Shown in pieces: positions 1 through 8,075 of a stretch of 60,068 nucleotides of DNA. This DNA comes from Roseburia porci (GTDB lineage: Bacteria > Bacillota > Clostridia > Lachnospirales > Lachnospiraceae): assembly GCF_009695765.1 (NCBI RefSeq), contig NZ_VUNI01000020.1:1-60068 (forward strand). Direction: 5' to 3'. The position numbers and the translations under genes are program-made. Position 1 is the first letter of the stretch. Each line of letters starts with the position of its first letter. The notes beneath the pieces were generated by a model, which had not been told where the DNA came from, searched no databases, and saw only the letters and a program-made list of their open reading frames with translations.

Positions 1-158
1 CTCCTTTGTTAAAATGGTTTCTAGTCAATTCCATTATACCAAACAGAACAGGTTTATGCCTTTTTTATTGGCTGAAATATTGAATTTTCAAGGTTCAACA
101 CATCGTATCGGTGTGGGAAGTTTTAGTAAATTAAGTTGCTCAAGTGAGGAGGATAAAC

Positions 159-743
159 ATGAGCTGGATAGAGAATCTTTTGATCATCGCAGGAATATCC
201 CTGGACATATTTGGAGCAGTAGAATGTCAGGGTTCGCTGGTCAAAAAAATTAATAAAGTGCATCTTGCAATCATCTGTGGACTGGTGACATTATGGCAGC
301 TGGCAGCGTTATTTGTCGGACATTTTCTGTCGGACTGGATCTATATCAGAACATCGGAGCAGAGTGAGATGTTTCTTGGGCATGCGATCGCAATCGTAAT
401 CTTCTTTGGACTTGGCATCCGCCTCATGGTAAAAGCCGTAAAAAATGAACGGATCGAAGAGCACTGTGAGACGAATCTTGGATTTAAACGTTTTGTCAGA
501 ATGGTAGCAGTGACCAGCCTCTATACACTTTTGACAGGAGTAGCATTTGGACTCCTGGGGACAAGTTTTCTTGGATTAGTCGCATTTATCATCCTGTTTA
601 GTGTTGTCGTAGTTGTAGCAGGAATGTATACCGGATATCATTATGGATTTGAATTTAAAAACAAAGCATATGTGATCGGAGCGGTTCTTTTATGGATCGC
701 CGGAGTCGATGTGACCGTGCGCTGCGTGATGGATATTCTTTAA
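159..743 (+). CDS. MntP-like multi-pass membrane protein
   Basis: A 194-residue, very hydrophobic protein with about six predicted membrane segments. The repeat layout resembles the MntP (DUF204) manganese-exporter family: an N-terminal helix GISLDIFGAV matches the family's G-(L/M)-S-M-D-A-F motif, a central GIRLM segment follows, and a second-half helix VTSLYTLLTGV lies where MntP has SLDAMAVG. The first membrane aspartate is kept but the second is replaced by Tyr, so manganese export should not be assumed. The start at 159 was chosen over the GTG at 144 because AGTGAGGAGG lies just upstream of this ATG. No yybP-ykoY manganese riboswitch was recognised in the 158 bases before it. Stands alone, upstream of the corrinoid-activation gene. 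Confidence 0.6.
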   Translation: MSWIENLLIIAGISLDIFGAVECQGSLVKKINKVHLAIICGLVTLWQLAALFVGHFLSDWIYIRTSEQSEMFLGHAIAIVIFFGLGIRLMVKAVKNERIEEHCETNLGFKRFVRMVAVTSLYTLLTGVAFGLLGTSFLGLVAFIILFSVVVVVAGMYTGYHYGFEFKNKAYVIGAVLLWIAGVDVTVRCVMDIL

Positions 744-812
744 ATTAAGAAAATCTTTTGCTTTTTTAGAAATCGTTTCGAAATTGCACACATTCTGTAC
801 ATATTTGTTCGA

Positions 813-1030
813 TATAATAAAAGCATGAATTGAGGGTGATCAATTCAGATGGAAAGAACCGGGGAAGGTTCTTTTACATATCATAGGGACTACAAGGTTT
901 TAACGGTTCGCAAAGGTGAACAGGGGGTTGGGGCTTTACTAGTTCCGTCTAAATACAGTTCTGTAGAGCGGAGGAGCCGTATACAGATTCAGATAGAGAC
1001 CAGCTGGAAGGATACAGCTGGTTTTTTTGT
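813..1030 (+). promoter_or_regulatory. Structured 5' leader with candidate attenuator before the corrinoid-activation gene
   Basis: Starts with a perfect TATAAT at 813-818 and fills most of the ~310-base gap between genes. Several helices can be drawn: GAATTGA/TCAATTC (827-833 with 840-846), AAAGAACC/GGTTCTTT (853-860 with 867-874), and a long-range pairing GGGACTA/TAGTTCC (886-892 with 940-946) that encloses an inner GTTC/GAAC hairpin (906-909, 918-921). The leader ends in an intrinsic terminator. This order (nested helices, terminator, gene) is typical of riboswitches or protein-controlled attenuators. I could not match it to the cobalamin, SAM-I, THF, SAH or T-box consensus. A 65-codon ORF at 849-1046 crosses it and is not credible. 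Confidence 0.5.
999..1028 (+). terminator. Intrinsic terminator at the end of the leader
   Basis: ACCAGCT (999-1005) pairs with AGCTGGT (1016-1022) around a 10-base loop and runs straight into seven T. It ends only about 28 bases before the chosen start codon of the next gene, so it can only make sense as a regulated terminator, or as the end of a separate small RNA. Confidence 0.7.
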
Positions 1031-1056
1031 TGCAGGCAGAGTATAATAACAGACAT

Positions 1057-2388
1057 ATGAGGATTATGGTTTTTCCGGGCGAGACAATGCTTGGAGCATT
1101 ACAGAGAATACAAGTGAATATGGATGCACCATGTGGTGGGAACGGAACCTGTGGCAGGTGTGAGGTGATGGTTTATGGAATTGGAAAAGTGAAAGCCTGC
1201 CAGTTTTGCAAACCGGGAATGTATGAGGTGACCATTCCGAAACAGACGGAATTTGATGCGGTTACTTCCACACAGAATCATTCCCAAAAACGTGAGACGG
1301 AAGACTTACGTAATGTGAATCCGGACATACATGGCGCCGCAGTGGATATTGGTACAACGACAGTAGCAGTGCGCATTTTTTCAGATGGAGATGTGAAGGA
1401 ACAGAAGTTTACGAATCCACAACGGGTATATGGGGCTGACGTCATGAGCAGGATCCGTGCAGCTGTAGAAGGAAATGGAGAGAAACTGCAAAAGCTGATC
1501 GCAGAGTCTTTACAGAAGGCGGTTGGCGGCGCATCGCCGGTTATTATTTCAGCAAATACGACAATGCAGCATCTGCTGGAGGGATTATCCTGTGTGGGAC
1601 TCGGGGCAGCACCGTTTCAGCCGGTGACACTGAAGCTGCATGAGCTGGATGGCGGTATGGCAGGCATGAAAAAAGGAAGCAGACTGGTTTTCCTTCCAGG
1701 AATTTCAGCGTTTGTCGGGGCGGATATTGTGAGTGGAATTTATGCGTGCGGGATGACAGAGAGTGAGAAGATCTCATTGTTTCTGGATCTTGGAACTAAT
1801 GGCGAGATGGCAATCGGAAACAGCCGCCATCTTTTTGTTGCATCGGCATCCGCAGGACCGGCGTTTGAAGGAAGTGAGCTGGCACAGCATATTTATGGCT
1901 CTGGGATCATGAAAGCACTGCGTCAGATGCTTACAGATGGAGTAATGGATGAGACCGGGCTTCTTGCAGATCCATTTTTTGAAGAAGGTTATCCGGTTGG
2001 AACCAGGAACGCAATCCGAATGACACAGGAGGACATCCGCGATATCCAGATGGCAAAAGCAGCAATCCACGCCGGTGTACAGATATTGTTGAAAACCTGC
2101 GGTATTCGTCCGGCGGATGTGGATAAGGTTTATCTCGCGGGAGGGATGGGATATTATCTGAATCCGGAAGATGCCATTGCAATCGGACTTCTCCCAAAAG
2201 AATTTGAGGGGAAAATTCAGGCGATTGGAAACAGTTCGTTAGACGGTGCAGAACGTTATCTGGAGATTCCCAAAGCAGCAGGAGTGAAGATGGAACAGAT
2301 TGCAGATATGGCAGAAGAAGTTGTATTGGCGGAGCATCCGCTTTTTCAGACACTCTATATGGATGGGATGAATTTTCCAGCAAAATAA
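1057..2388 (+). CDS. Corrinoid-activation protein (2Fe-2S ferredoxin plus ASKHA/DUF4445)
   Basis: About 443 residues. An N-terminal plant-type 2Fe-2S ferredoxin domain carries Cys26, Cys32, Cys35 and Cys48 (PCGGNGTCGRC motif). It is followed by an ASKHA nucleotide-binding fold with the phosphate-1 motif AAVDIGTTTVAV near residue 94. Later glycine-rich motifs are FLDLGTNGEMAIG, ASAGPAFEG and VYLAGGMGYYL. Proteins of this build (RACE/RamA-like) use ATP to drive reduction of Co(II) corrinoid back to Co(I) on methyltransferases or methionine synthase. It is shorter than the ~600-residue RACE proteins. The ATG at 1057 was chosen because the TTG at 1027 lies in the terminator T-tract; no clear Shine-Dalgarno precedes it. 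No methyltransferase lies nearby, so the partner is unknown. Confidence 0.8.
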   Translation: MRIMVFPGETMLGALQRIQVNMDAPCGGNGTCGRCEVMVYGIGKVKACQFCKPGMYEVTIPKQTEFDAVTSTQNHSQKRETEDLRNVNPDIHGAAVDIGTTTVAVRIFSDGDVKEQKFTNPQRVYGADVMSRIRAAVEGNGEKLQKLIAESLQKAVGGASPVIISANTTMQHLLEGLSCVGLGAAPFQPVTLKLHELDGGMAGMKKGSRLVFLPGISAFVGADIVSGIYACGMTESEKISLFLDLGTNGEMAIGNSRHLFVASASAGPAFEGSELAQHIYGSGIMKALRQMLTDGVMDETGLLADPFFEEGYPVGTRNAIRMTQEDIRDIQMAKAAIHAGVQILLKTCGIRPADVDKVYLAGGMGYYLNPEDAIAIGLLPKEFEGKIQAIGNSSLDGAERYLEIPKAAGVKMEQIADMAEEVVLAEHPLFQTLYMDGMNFPAK

Positions 2389-2409
2389 AAAGCTCCGGAT
2401 CACCGGAGC
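2385..2409 (-). terminator. Terminator of the arsR-type gene
   Basis: GCTCCGG (2392-2398) pairs with CCGGAGC (2403-2409). On the minus strand the stem is followed by TTTTTATTTT, so it terminates the ArsR gene; it also lies just past the stop of the convergent plus-strand gene. Confidence 0.7.
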
Positions 2410-2433
2410 ATGGATACCTGGAAAAGACCAGTA

Positions 2434-2715
2434 CTATTCACGAACATGGTCAAGCCCCTGTTCGATGATCGTCATGACGTGGGAATCGAGAAGGGAGTAA
2501 TAAATCGTCTTTCCTTCACGGCGATTCTTGATCAGGCGGTTCTCTTTTAAAATACTGAGCTGGTGAGAAATTGCACTTTGGGACATACCAAGCTCATCAG
2601 CAATGTCATAGACACATTTCTCACCACCCATCAGACAAAACAGGATCTGCAGTCTTGTCGGTGTGCCAAATATTTTAAATAATTGTGCAAGAGATTCAAA
2701 TTCTTCTGTTGACAT
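2434..2715 (-). CDS. ArsR/SmtB-family metal-sensing repressor
   Basis: A 93-residue winged-helix protein typical of ArsR/SmtB. Helix-turn-helix core MSQSAISHQLSILKENRLI, followed by the wing RREGKTIYYSL. The alpha-3 metal box reads KCVYDIAD, keeping one cysteine of the ELCVCDL arsenic/cadmium motif. The C-terminal helix contains the exact spacing D-x-H-x10-H-x2-E (starting DSH, ending HVRE), the alpha-5 site used for Zn(II) sensing in SmtB-like proteins. This points to zinc or a similar divalent metal rather than arsenite. It is divergent from the radical SAM gene at 2802, and no metal exporter adjoins it. Family assignment is firm; ligand is an inference. Confidence 0.85.
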   Translation of the reverse strand: MSTEEFESLAQLFKIFGTPTRLQILFCLMGGEKCVYDIADELGMSQSAISHQLSILKENRLIKNRREGKTIYYSLLDSHVMTIIEQGLDHVRE

Positions 2716-2801
2716 TCATTTACCTTCCGTTCATTCTAACATCGATCATTCTAATAATAAAAATACCATAAAAATGCATTGAATGCAAACAAGGAGCATA
2801 T

Positions 2802-4550
2802 ATGAACTTTTTACTGACGGCAATTAATGCCAAATATATTCATTCGAATCTTGCGGTTTACAGTCTGAGGGCCTGTGCAGGACAGGAAAAGGAAAATATT
2901 GAGATTGCAGAGTTCACGATCAACAATCAGAAAGACTATATTTTAGAGCATGTTTATAAGGCGAAGCCGGATGTGCTTCTTTTTTCCTGCTACATCTGGA
3001 ACATTGATTATGTGCTGGAAATCTCAAAGGAATTCCATAAGATCTGCCCGGAAGTGCCAATCTGGGTTGGCGGACCGGAGGTCTCTTACGAAGTGAAAAC
3101 ATTTCTTTTGGAGCACCCATGGATCACCGGCGTTATGATTGGTGAGGGCGAAGATACTTTTCGGGAATTATGCGAATTTTATGACCGGACACAGAACAGC
3201 CAGACTGCAGATGCAGGACTTTCTGGAATCGCAGGAATTGCGTATCGAGAAACTTTCTCAAATGAGAAAGGGAAAGAGAACGTGCATTTTACAAAAGCGC
3301 GTGGAATCACAGACATGAGCAAAATCCCATTCTGTTATGACAGAATGGAGGATTTTTCCAATCGTATCATTTATTATGAGAGCAGCAGAGGCTGTCCGTT
3401 TTCCTGCAGCTATTGTCTGTCTTCCATTGATAAGAAGCTCCGCTTCCGCAATCTGGATCTTGTAAAGGAAGAACTGCAGTTTTTTATCGATCAGAAGGTT
3501 CCGCAGATCAAATTTGTAGACCGTACATTCAACTGCAATCATGAACATGCGATGGAGATCTGGCGTTATGTGAAGGAACATGACAATGGAGTTACGAATT
3601 TTCATTTTGAGATATCGGCAGATCTGCTCAATGAAGAAGAACTGGAGCTGATATCAGATATGAGACCGGGACTTATCCAGCTGGAAGTCGGCGTGCAGTC
3701 TACAAATGAGGTTACAATCCACGAAATACACCGGACGATGAAACTGAATGTGTTAAAACAGATCGTGCGCAGAATACAAAAGGGTGCGAACATCCATGAA
3801 CACCTGGATCTGATCGCAGGACTCCCTTATGAGGATTATCCGACGTTTCAGAAATCTTTTGATGAGATCTATGCGCTGAAACCAAACCAGCTCCAGCTTG
3901 GATTTTTAAAGGTGCTGAAGGGTTCTTACATGTATGAACACGCAGAGGAATACGACATCCGTTATCATGACAAGGCACCATATGAGGTGCTTTCGACCAG
4001 ATGGCTTCCCTATCCGGATGTGCTAAGGATCAAACAGGTGGAGGAAATGTTAGAGGTATATTATAACAGCGGACAGTTTGAGATTTCGATCAAAGTTATG
4101 GAACTTTTCTTTGCAAGTGCATTCGGGATGTTCCAGAGGCTTGGAGAATTCTACGAGCGTAAGGGTTATTTTGGCATGAACCATTCCAGAAACCGACGTG
4201 CGGAGATCCTTCTGGAGTTTTTGCAGGAACAAGAAAAACAAAAGGAGCTGCTTGACATGATGCAGGAGGCATTGACATTTGATCTTTATTACAGGGAGAA
4301 TTGCAAGAGCCGTCCGGCGTGGGCGCCAGATCCATCGGAATTTAGGAAGGTTACACATCTTTATTGTAAAAACGGAAAGATCTCACATGTGGAACCGTTT
4401 CATTATATTTTCCCCCAAAAGACAGAGCGTACGCTGACGGCACTTCCGGAATATCAGAAAGAACCGGTTTGGGCGCTGTTTCATTATGACCGGAGAGATC
4501 CGCTGGATCATCAGGCAGAAGTGGAGTATGTAGATGGAAATGTGGAATGA
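2802..4550 (+). CDS. B12-binding-domain radical SAM protein with DUF4080
   Basis: 582 residues. Residues ~1-130 form a cobalamin-binding-like Rossmann domain (PDVLLFSCYIWN, IWVGGPEVS, MIGEGEDTF). The radical SAM core has the CxxxCxxC cluster motif at Cys198, Cys202 and Cys205 (SRGCPFSCSYC), which binds the 4Fe-4S cluster and S-adenosylmethionine. The C-terminal ~200 residues resemble DUF4080. The substrate is unknown; relatives methylate or rearrange poorly activated carbons. ATG at 2802 follows AAGGAG. The last 17 bases overlap the next gene, indicating co-transcription. It is divergent from the ArsR gene with only 86 bases between them, a plausible operator region. Confidence 0.85.
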   Translation: MNFLLTAINAKYIHSNLAVYSLRACAGQEKENIEIAEFTINNQKDYILEHVYKAKPDVLLFSCYIWNIDYVLEISKEFHKICPEVPIWVGGPEVSYEVKTFLLEHPWITGVMIGEGEDTFRELCEFYDRTQNSQTADAGLSGIAGIAYRETFSNEKGKENVHFTKARGITDMSKIPFCYDRMEDFSNRIIYYESSRGCPFSCSYCLSSIDKKLRFRNLDLVKEELQFFIDQKVPQIKFVDRTFNCNHEHAMEIWRYVKEHDNGVTNFHFEISADLLNEEELELISDMRPGLIQLEVGVQSTNEVTIHEIHRTMKLNVLKQIVRRIQKGANIHEHLDLIAGLPYEDYPTFQKSFDEIYALKPNQLQLGFLKVLKGSYMYEHAEEYDIRYHDKAPYEVLSTRWLPYPDVLRIKQVEEMLEVYYNSGQFEISIKVMELFFASAFGMFQRLGEFYERKGYFGMNHSRNRRAEILLEFLQEQEKQKELLDMMQEALTFDLYYRENCKSRPAWAPDPSEFRKVTHLYCKNGKISHVEPFHYIFPQKTERTLTALPEYQKEPVWALFHYDRRDPLDHQAEVEYVDGNVE

Positions 4551-5280
4551 TTATACGGTGATCGATTTGGAAATGACCGGACTTTCGGTAAAAGAGGATC
4601 GGATCACGGAAATTGGTGCTGTCCGTGTGCAAAACGGGCAGATCGCAGATACGTATGGGATGCTTGTAAATCCGCACCGGCCGATTCCGCAAAGGATTAC
4701 GGAAATCACCGGAATTACAGATGCCATGGTGGAAAATGCCATGGAACCAGATGAAGCAATCGGTGGGCTTATTGATTTTATCGGAGAAGATGTGATCGTG
4801 GGACAAAACGTGATCTTTGATTACAGTTTCCTGAAACAATGGGCAGTAAACCGGAAAAGACCACTCGAACTGAAAGCACTGGATACGCTGAAACTTGCGA
4901 GAAAACTGCTTCCGCAGGAACAACCCAAAAATCTCGAGGCTTTGTGCAGTTATTATCAGATCAGGCGGGAACAGGGACATCGTGCACTGGATGACGCAAT
5001 CCAGACGCAGCGGTTGTTTGAGATCCTTATGAATGAGATCGCAAAACGCCCGGAACTGAAGGAACGGGATAAAGAGGCATATCTGAAACCAGCCGTTTTA
5101 CAGTGCAAAGTCAAAAAACAGACGCCTGCCACCAGCCATCAGGTGGAGCGTCTGCGGGAGCTGATTGATTACTATCAGATAGAAGATGAGATTATTTGGG
5201 ATACGCTGACAAGAAGCCAGGCATCCAGACTGATCGACCAGTATTATGCAGCCTATGGAAGACCACAGAAAATCAGGTAA
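4534..5280 (+). CDS. DnaQ-like 3'-5' exonuclease (DEDDh)
   Basis: 248 residues with the three exonuclease motifs of the DEDDh superfamily: ExoI VIDLEMTGL near residue 9, ExoII GQNVIFDYSFL near 90, and ExoIII HRALDDAIQT near 150, where the His and Asp are catalytic. It resembles the proofreading domain of PolC/DnaQ. The C-terminal ~65 residues (charged, helical, with HQVERLRELIDYY) are not part of the nuclease fold. The start at 4534 is preceded by GGAG seven bases upstream and overlaps the radical SAM gene by 17 bases. Converges with the TPR gene, stop codons overlapping by 8 bases. Likely processes single-stranded DNA or RNA ends; exact role unknown. Confidence 0.85.
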   Translation: MEMWNDYTVIDLEMTGLSVKEDRITEIGAVRVQNGQIADTYGMLVNPHRPIPQRITEITGITDAMVENAMEPDEAIGGLIDFIGEDVIVGQNVIFDYSFLKQWAVNRKRPLELKALDTLKLARKLLPQEQPKNLEALCSYYQIRREQGHRALDDAIQTQRLFEILMNEIAKRPELKERDKEAYLKPAVLQCKVKKQTPATSHQVERLRELIDYYQIEDEIIWDTLTRSQASRLIDQYYAAYGRPQKIR

Positions 5281-5860
5281 GATAATCCTGCATTTTGTCA
5301 AGAAATGGCTGCCGGTTTAACGAAGCATGTTCTCTGGCATGCGTGATCAGTTCCTGGGTTTTGGCGTTTTCGCCGGTATCATGATAAAGATCAGCGAGCG
5401 TCAGATAGGTGTGTCCGACGTCGCTTCCGATCGCAACAGCGTATTCGAGTATGGTGATCGCATCCTGTGTACGGTCATGATCCAGAAGTTCGGAAGCATA
5501 GATGTCGAGCGCTTTTTCGAGGTCTACGTAATTGCATTCGTATTTGGAAAGCGTCTCAAGGTTGGCAGCACCGTATTTTAATTTCAGATCGGTGTTGGTA
5601 TAAGAACTCAGATCGATCATTTTTTCACTGGCAAGTGACTGGATCCTGCGGGAAGAATCGGTGTCCAGATCCAGTGGTAATTTTCCCAGAGGTATGGTAA
5701 TATAATCTAATTCGCTGATATCCTGACGTCTTGTTGCGTTAGATTCATATTCGCGGCTCCAGAAGTCTTCTTCGACTTTGGACTGGGCGGCATCGTTTTT
5801 CCGGCGGAAATGAGCAAGGACCAGAACAAAAAGGATACAAAAGGTTAAAAATGGAAGCAT
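5273..5860 (-). CDS. Membrane-anchored TPR-like protein
   Basis: 195 residues. Residues 1-17 form one membrane segment (LPFLTFCILFVLVLAHF) followed by a charged cytosolic region. The C-terminal half contains helical pairs with TPR spacing (ALDIYASELLDHDRTQDAITILEYAVAIG, then TYLTLADLYHDTGENAKTQ as two stretches). TPR proteins serve as interaction scaffolds; no partner can be named. Ribosome-binding site AAAGGAG precedes the start, with a TATACT -10 about 40 bases further upstream. It is divergent from the tiny membrane ORF at 5925 and convergent with the exonuclease gene. Confidence 0.75.
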   Translation of the reverse strand: MLPFLTFCILFVLVLAHFRRKNDAAQSKVEEDFWSREYESNATRRQDISELDYITIPLGKLPLDLDTDSSRRIQSLASEKMIDLSSYTNTDLKLKYGAANLETLSKYECNYVDLEKALDIYASELLDHDRTQDAITILEYAVAIGSDVGHTYLTLADLYHDTGENAKTQELITHAREHASLNRQPFLDKMQDYLT

Positions 5861-5924
5861 AAAGAAAAGCTCCTTTCAATATGATAATGATAGTATAACC
5901 GATTTTTAGGACGAGGTGAACAAA

Positions 5925-6035
5925 ATGTATAATTTTAATGGAAATCCAAAGAAAAAGAAAGCAATAGCAGTCATCGTACTGATCGTCGCAGCGGCAATGC
6001 TTGTGACAACCATCCTTTCCTGCCTGTTTATTTAA
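5925..6035 (+). CDS. 36-residue single-span membrane protein
   Basis: A small ORF (36 residues) with ribosome-binding site GAGGTG ten bases before the ATG. The protein has a short N-terminus ending in four lysines (NGNPKKKK), then one hydrophobic helix AIAVIVLIVAAAMLVTTIL. The positive-inside charge predicts an N-in, C-out micro-protein. It resembles in size the DUF4044-type small membrane proteins of Firmicutes, but I cannot assign a family. It has its own position between divergent promoters, so it is probably transcribed alone. Confidence 0.6.
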   Translation: MYNFNGNPKKKKAIAVIVLIVAAAMLVTTILSCLFI

Positions 6036-6105
6036 GGATACTGCGAACTGTGAATTGTCACCCAAAACAGCCGAATCATGCATATTGTTTTGTGGATATT
6101 CAACC

Positions 6106-6133
6106 TTGAAAATATGCACCGGTATGTTATAAA
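6106..6133 (+). promoter_or_regulatory. SigA-type promoter of the VanW gene
   Basis: TTGAAA at 6106-6111, 16-base spacer, TATAAA at 6128-6133, 41 bases before the start codon. Confidence 0.6.
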
Positions 6134-6173
6134 ATAATCCGTAGCATGTATAAAATAAATCAGAGGATATAGA

Positions 6174-7904
6174 ATGAAAAAAATCAAGAATTGGATGCCG
6201 CTCATAGCGCTTGCAGTTGCGGTTGTGCTGGCATTTGGAAACTCAGAAAAAGTAAAGGCAGACGATAAAGACACAGGTTCAGCAGTTGGCTCGCAGGATG
6301 CCCAGACGATTGCAGACGGTGTGAAGATCGGTTCTGTGGATGTCAGTGGAATGACAGGCAGTGATGCAAAAAATGCGGTCACGGAATACATAAACAGTCT
6401 GAAGGCAGCAACATTTACCCTGACAGGGGCAGAGGATAAGACTGTGGAAGCGACAGCAGAGGATATGGGTGTTACCGCTGATGTGGATTCCGCAGTGGAG
6501 AAAGCCCGGGCAGTTGGAAAATCCGGAAGCCTGATCCGCAGATATAAAGAAACACAGGAACTTGAGAAGTCCGATGTTGTGATTGATATGAAACTTCAGG
6601 TAGATAAGCAGAAGACTGCGAACCTCCTTTATGCCAATGGAGATTCCCTGAATGTGAAAGCAGTCAATATGGGACTTAAACGAGAAAACGGTGCATTTAC
6701 GATCATTGACGGACAGGATGGACAGGAAGTGGATTATGTACAGTCTGTTTACGCAATCAATGATTTTCTGGTTGATCAGTGGGATGGAAGCAATAATACG
6801 ATCCAGCTTGTCGTAAATGATGTGAAACCGGAAGGTTCAGAGGAAGAACTTGCAAAGGTAAAGGATGTACTCGGAACCTTTACAACAACGTTCCCGTTAA
6901 ACAGTGCAGGGCGTACACAGAATGTTACCCGTGGATGTGAAAGCATCAATGGCAGCGTGGTATATCCTGGAGAAGAATTTTCTGCAGATGCGGCAATGCG
7001 TCCGTACACAGAAGACAACGGATATGCACTTGCAGCCTCTTATTCAAATGGCACGACAGTCGAATCATTTGGTGGTGGTATCTGTCAGGTGTCTACGACA
7101 CTTTACAATGCAGTTATCCGTGCAGAACTGGAAGTGACAGCAAGATTCAATCATTCTATGACCGTTGGATATGTGGATCTTTCCGCTGATGCGGCAATCG
7201 CAGGTGATTATAAAGACTTTAAATTTGTAAATAACAGTGATGCCCCAATTTATATTGAGGGAAGCTGCTCCGGCGGAGTGCTGACATTTACGGTTTACGG
7301 TGAGGAGACAAGACCTGCGAACCGTCAGGTATCTTTTGAGAGTGAGACACTTGAAACAATTAATCCGGAAGTACAGTACAATGTGACATCTTCACAGCCG
7401 GTTGGATACTATCATGTGGATCAGTCTTCCCATACCGGTTACAAAGCACGCCTGTGGAAGGTGGTAACTGTGGATGGTGTGGAGCAGAGCCGTGAAGTAT
7501 TTAACAATAGTACGTATAAGGCATCACCGAAGATTATAACAGTTGGAACCGGAGGTGCATCCGAAGAACAGGCTGCGCAGATTCAGGGCGCTGTGGGCTC
7601 CAATGATGAAGCACAGATCCAGGGTGCAATTGCTGCGGTACAGGGAGAAATTGCAGCTGCAGCAGATCCAAATGCGCAGAATCCGGATCAGCAGCCAACC
7701 GATCCGAATGCGCAACAGCCGGCAGATCAACAGCAAACCGATCCGAATGCACAGCAGCCAGCGGATCCAAATGCACAGCAATCGACGGATACGCAGACGA
7801 CACCAACAGATCAGGGAACCAACACAACCGATTCGGGAAGTGGAACAGCAGATCAGACAAGCGGAACAACAGATCCAAATGCGCAGGCTGCTACGAATCC
7901 ATAA
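6174..7904 (+). CDS. Secreted or anchored VanW-family protein
   Basis: 576 residues. An N-terminal signal/anchor helix (residues 3-25, WMPLIALAVAVVLAFG) is followed by a domain resembling PG_binding_4 (~45-190) and the VanW domain (~220-380, motifs TRGCESINGSVVYPGEEFS and GGGICQVSTTLYNAV). A G5-like segment follows. The last ~90 residues are a low-complexity Gln/Pro/Asp/Thr tail of tandem ADPNAQQ-type units. VanW proteins occur in vancomycin clusters and widely in Firmicutes; their function at the cell wall is not established. No other van gene is present, so it is not resistance evidence. The repetitive tail creates several long antisense shadow ORFs. Confidence 0.85.
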   Translation: MKKIKNWMPLIALAVAVVLAFGNSEKVKADDKDTGSAVGSQDAQTIADGVKIGSVDVSGMTGSDAKNAVTEYINSLKAATFTLTGAEDKTVEATAEDMGVTADVDSAVEKARAVGKSGSLIRRYKETQELEKSDVVIDMKLQVDKQKTANLLYANGDSLNVKAVNMGLKRENGAFTIIDGQDGQEVDYVQSVYAINDFLVDQWDGSNNTIQLVVNDVKPEGSEEELAKVKDVLGTFTTTFPLNSAGRTQNVTRGCESINGSVVYPGEEFSADAAMRPYTEDNGYALAASYSNGTTVESFGGGICQVSTTLYNAVIRAELEVTARFNHSMTVGYVDLSADAAIAGDYKDFKFVNNSDAPIYIEGSCSGGVLTFTVYGEETRPANRQVSFESETLETINPEVQYNVTSSQPVGYYHVDQSSHTGYKARLWKVVTVDGVEQSREVFNNSTYKASPKIITVGTGGASEEQAAQIQGAVGSNDEAQIQGAIAAVQGEIAAAADPNAQNPDQQPTDPNAQQPADQQQTDPNAQQPADPNAQQSTDTQTTPTDQGTNTTDSGSGTADQTSGTTDPNAQAATNP

Positions 7905-8075
7905 GAGTGTCTGAGAACCCAATTCGATTATGGGATAAAAGAAAATAAAAAAGTTACGAGGATACACAGGAAAGACGCTGTGGTCCGCTATGGGCTGCCC
8001 CGGAATCCCGGGACAGCCTTGCGTGCATAAATGAAGATATGCGATAATAAGTGACAGAGCGACATGGAGGAAGCT

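Noticed and set aside
14-253. 79-codon ORF at the left end
   Set aside because: Overlaps the well-supported MntP-like gene in another frame and has no ribosome-binding site.
849-1046. 65-codon ORF in the leader of the corrinoid-activation gene
   Set aside because: It runs through the helices and the terminator, has no ribosome-binding site and no protein-like pattern.
6174-7904. VanW gene as evidence of vancomycin resistance
   Set aside because: No vanH, ligase, vanX or vanRS genes are present; VanW proteins are common in susceptible Firmicutes.
8010-8035. GC-rich hairpin before the AIR-synthase-like gene as a terminator
   Set aside because: The stem GGCTG..CAGCC has no following T-run, so only a weak structural note is justified.
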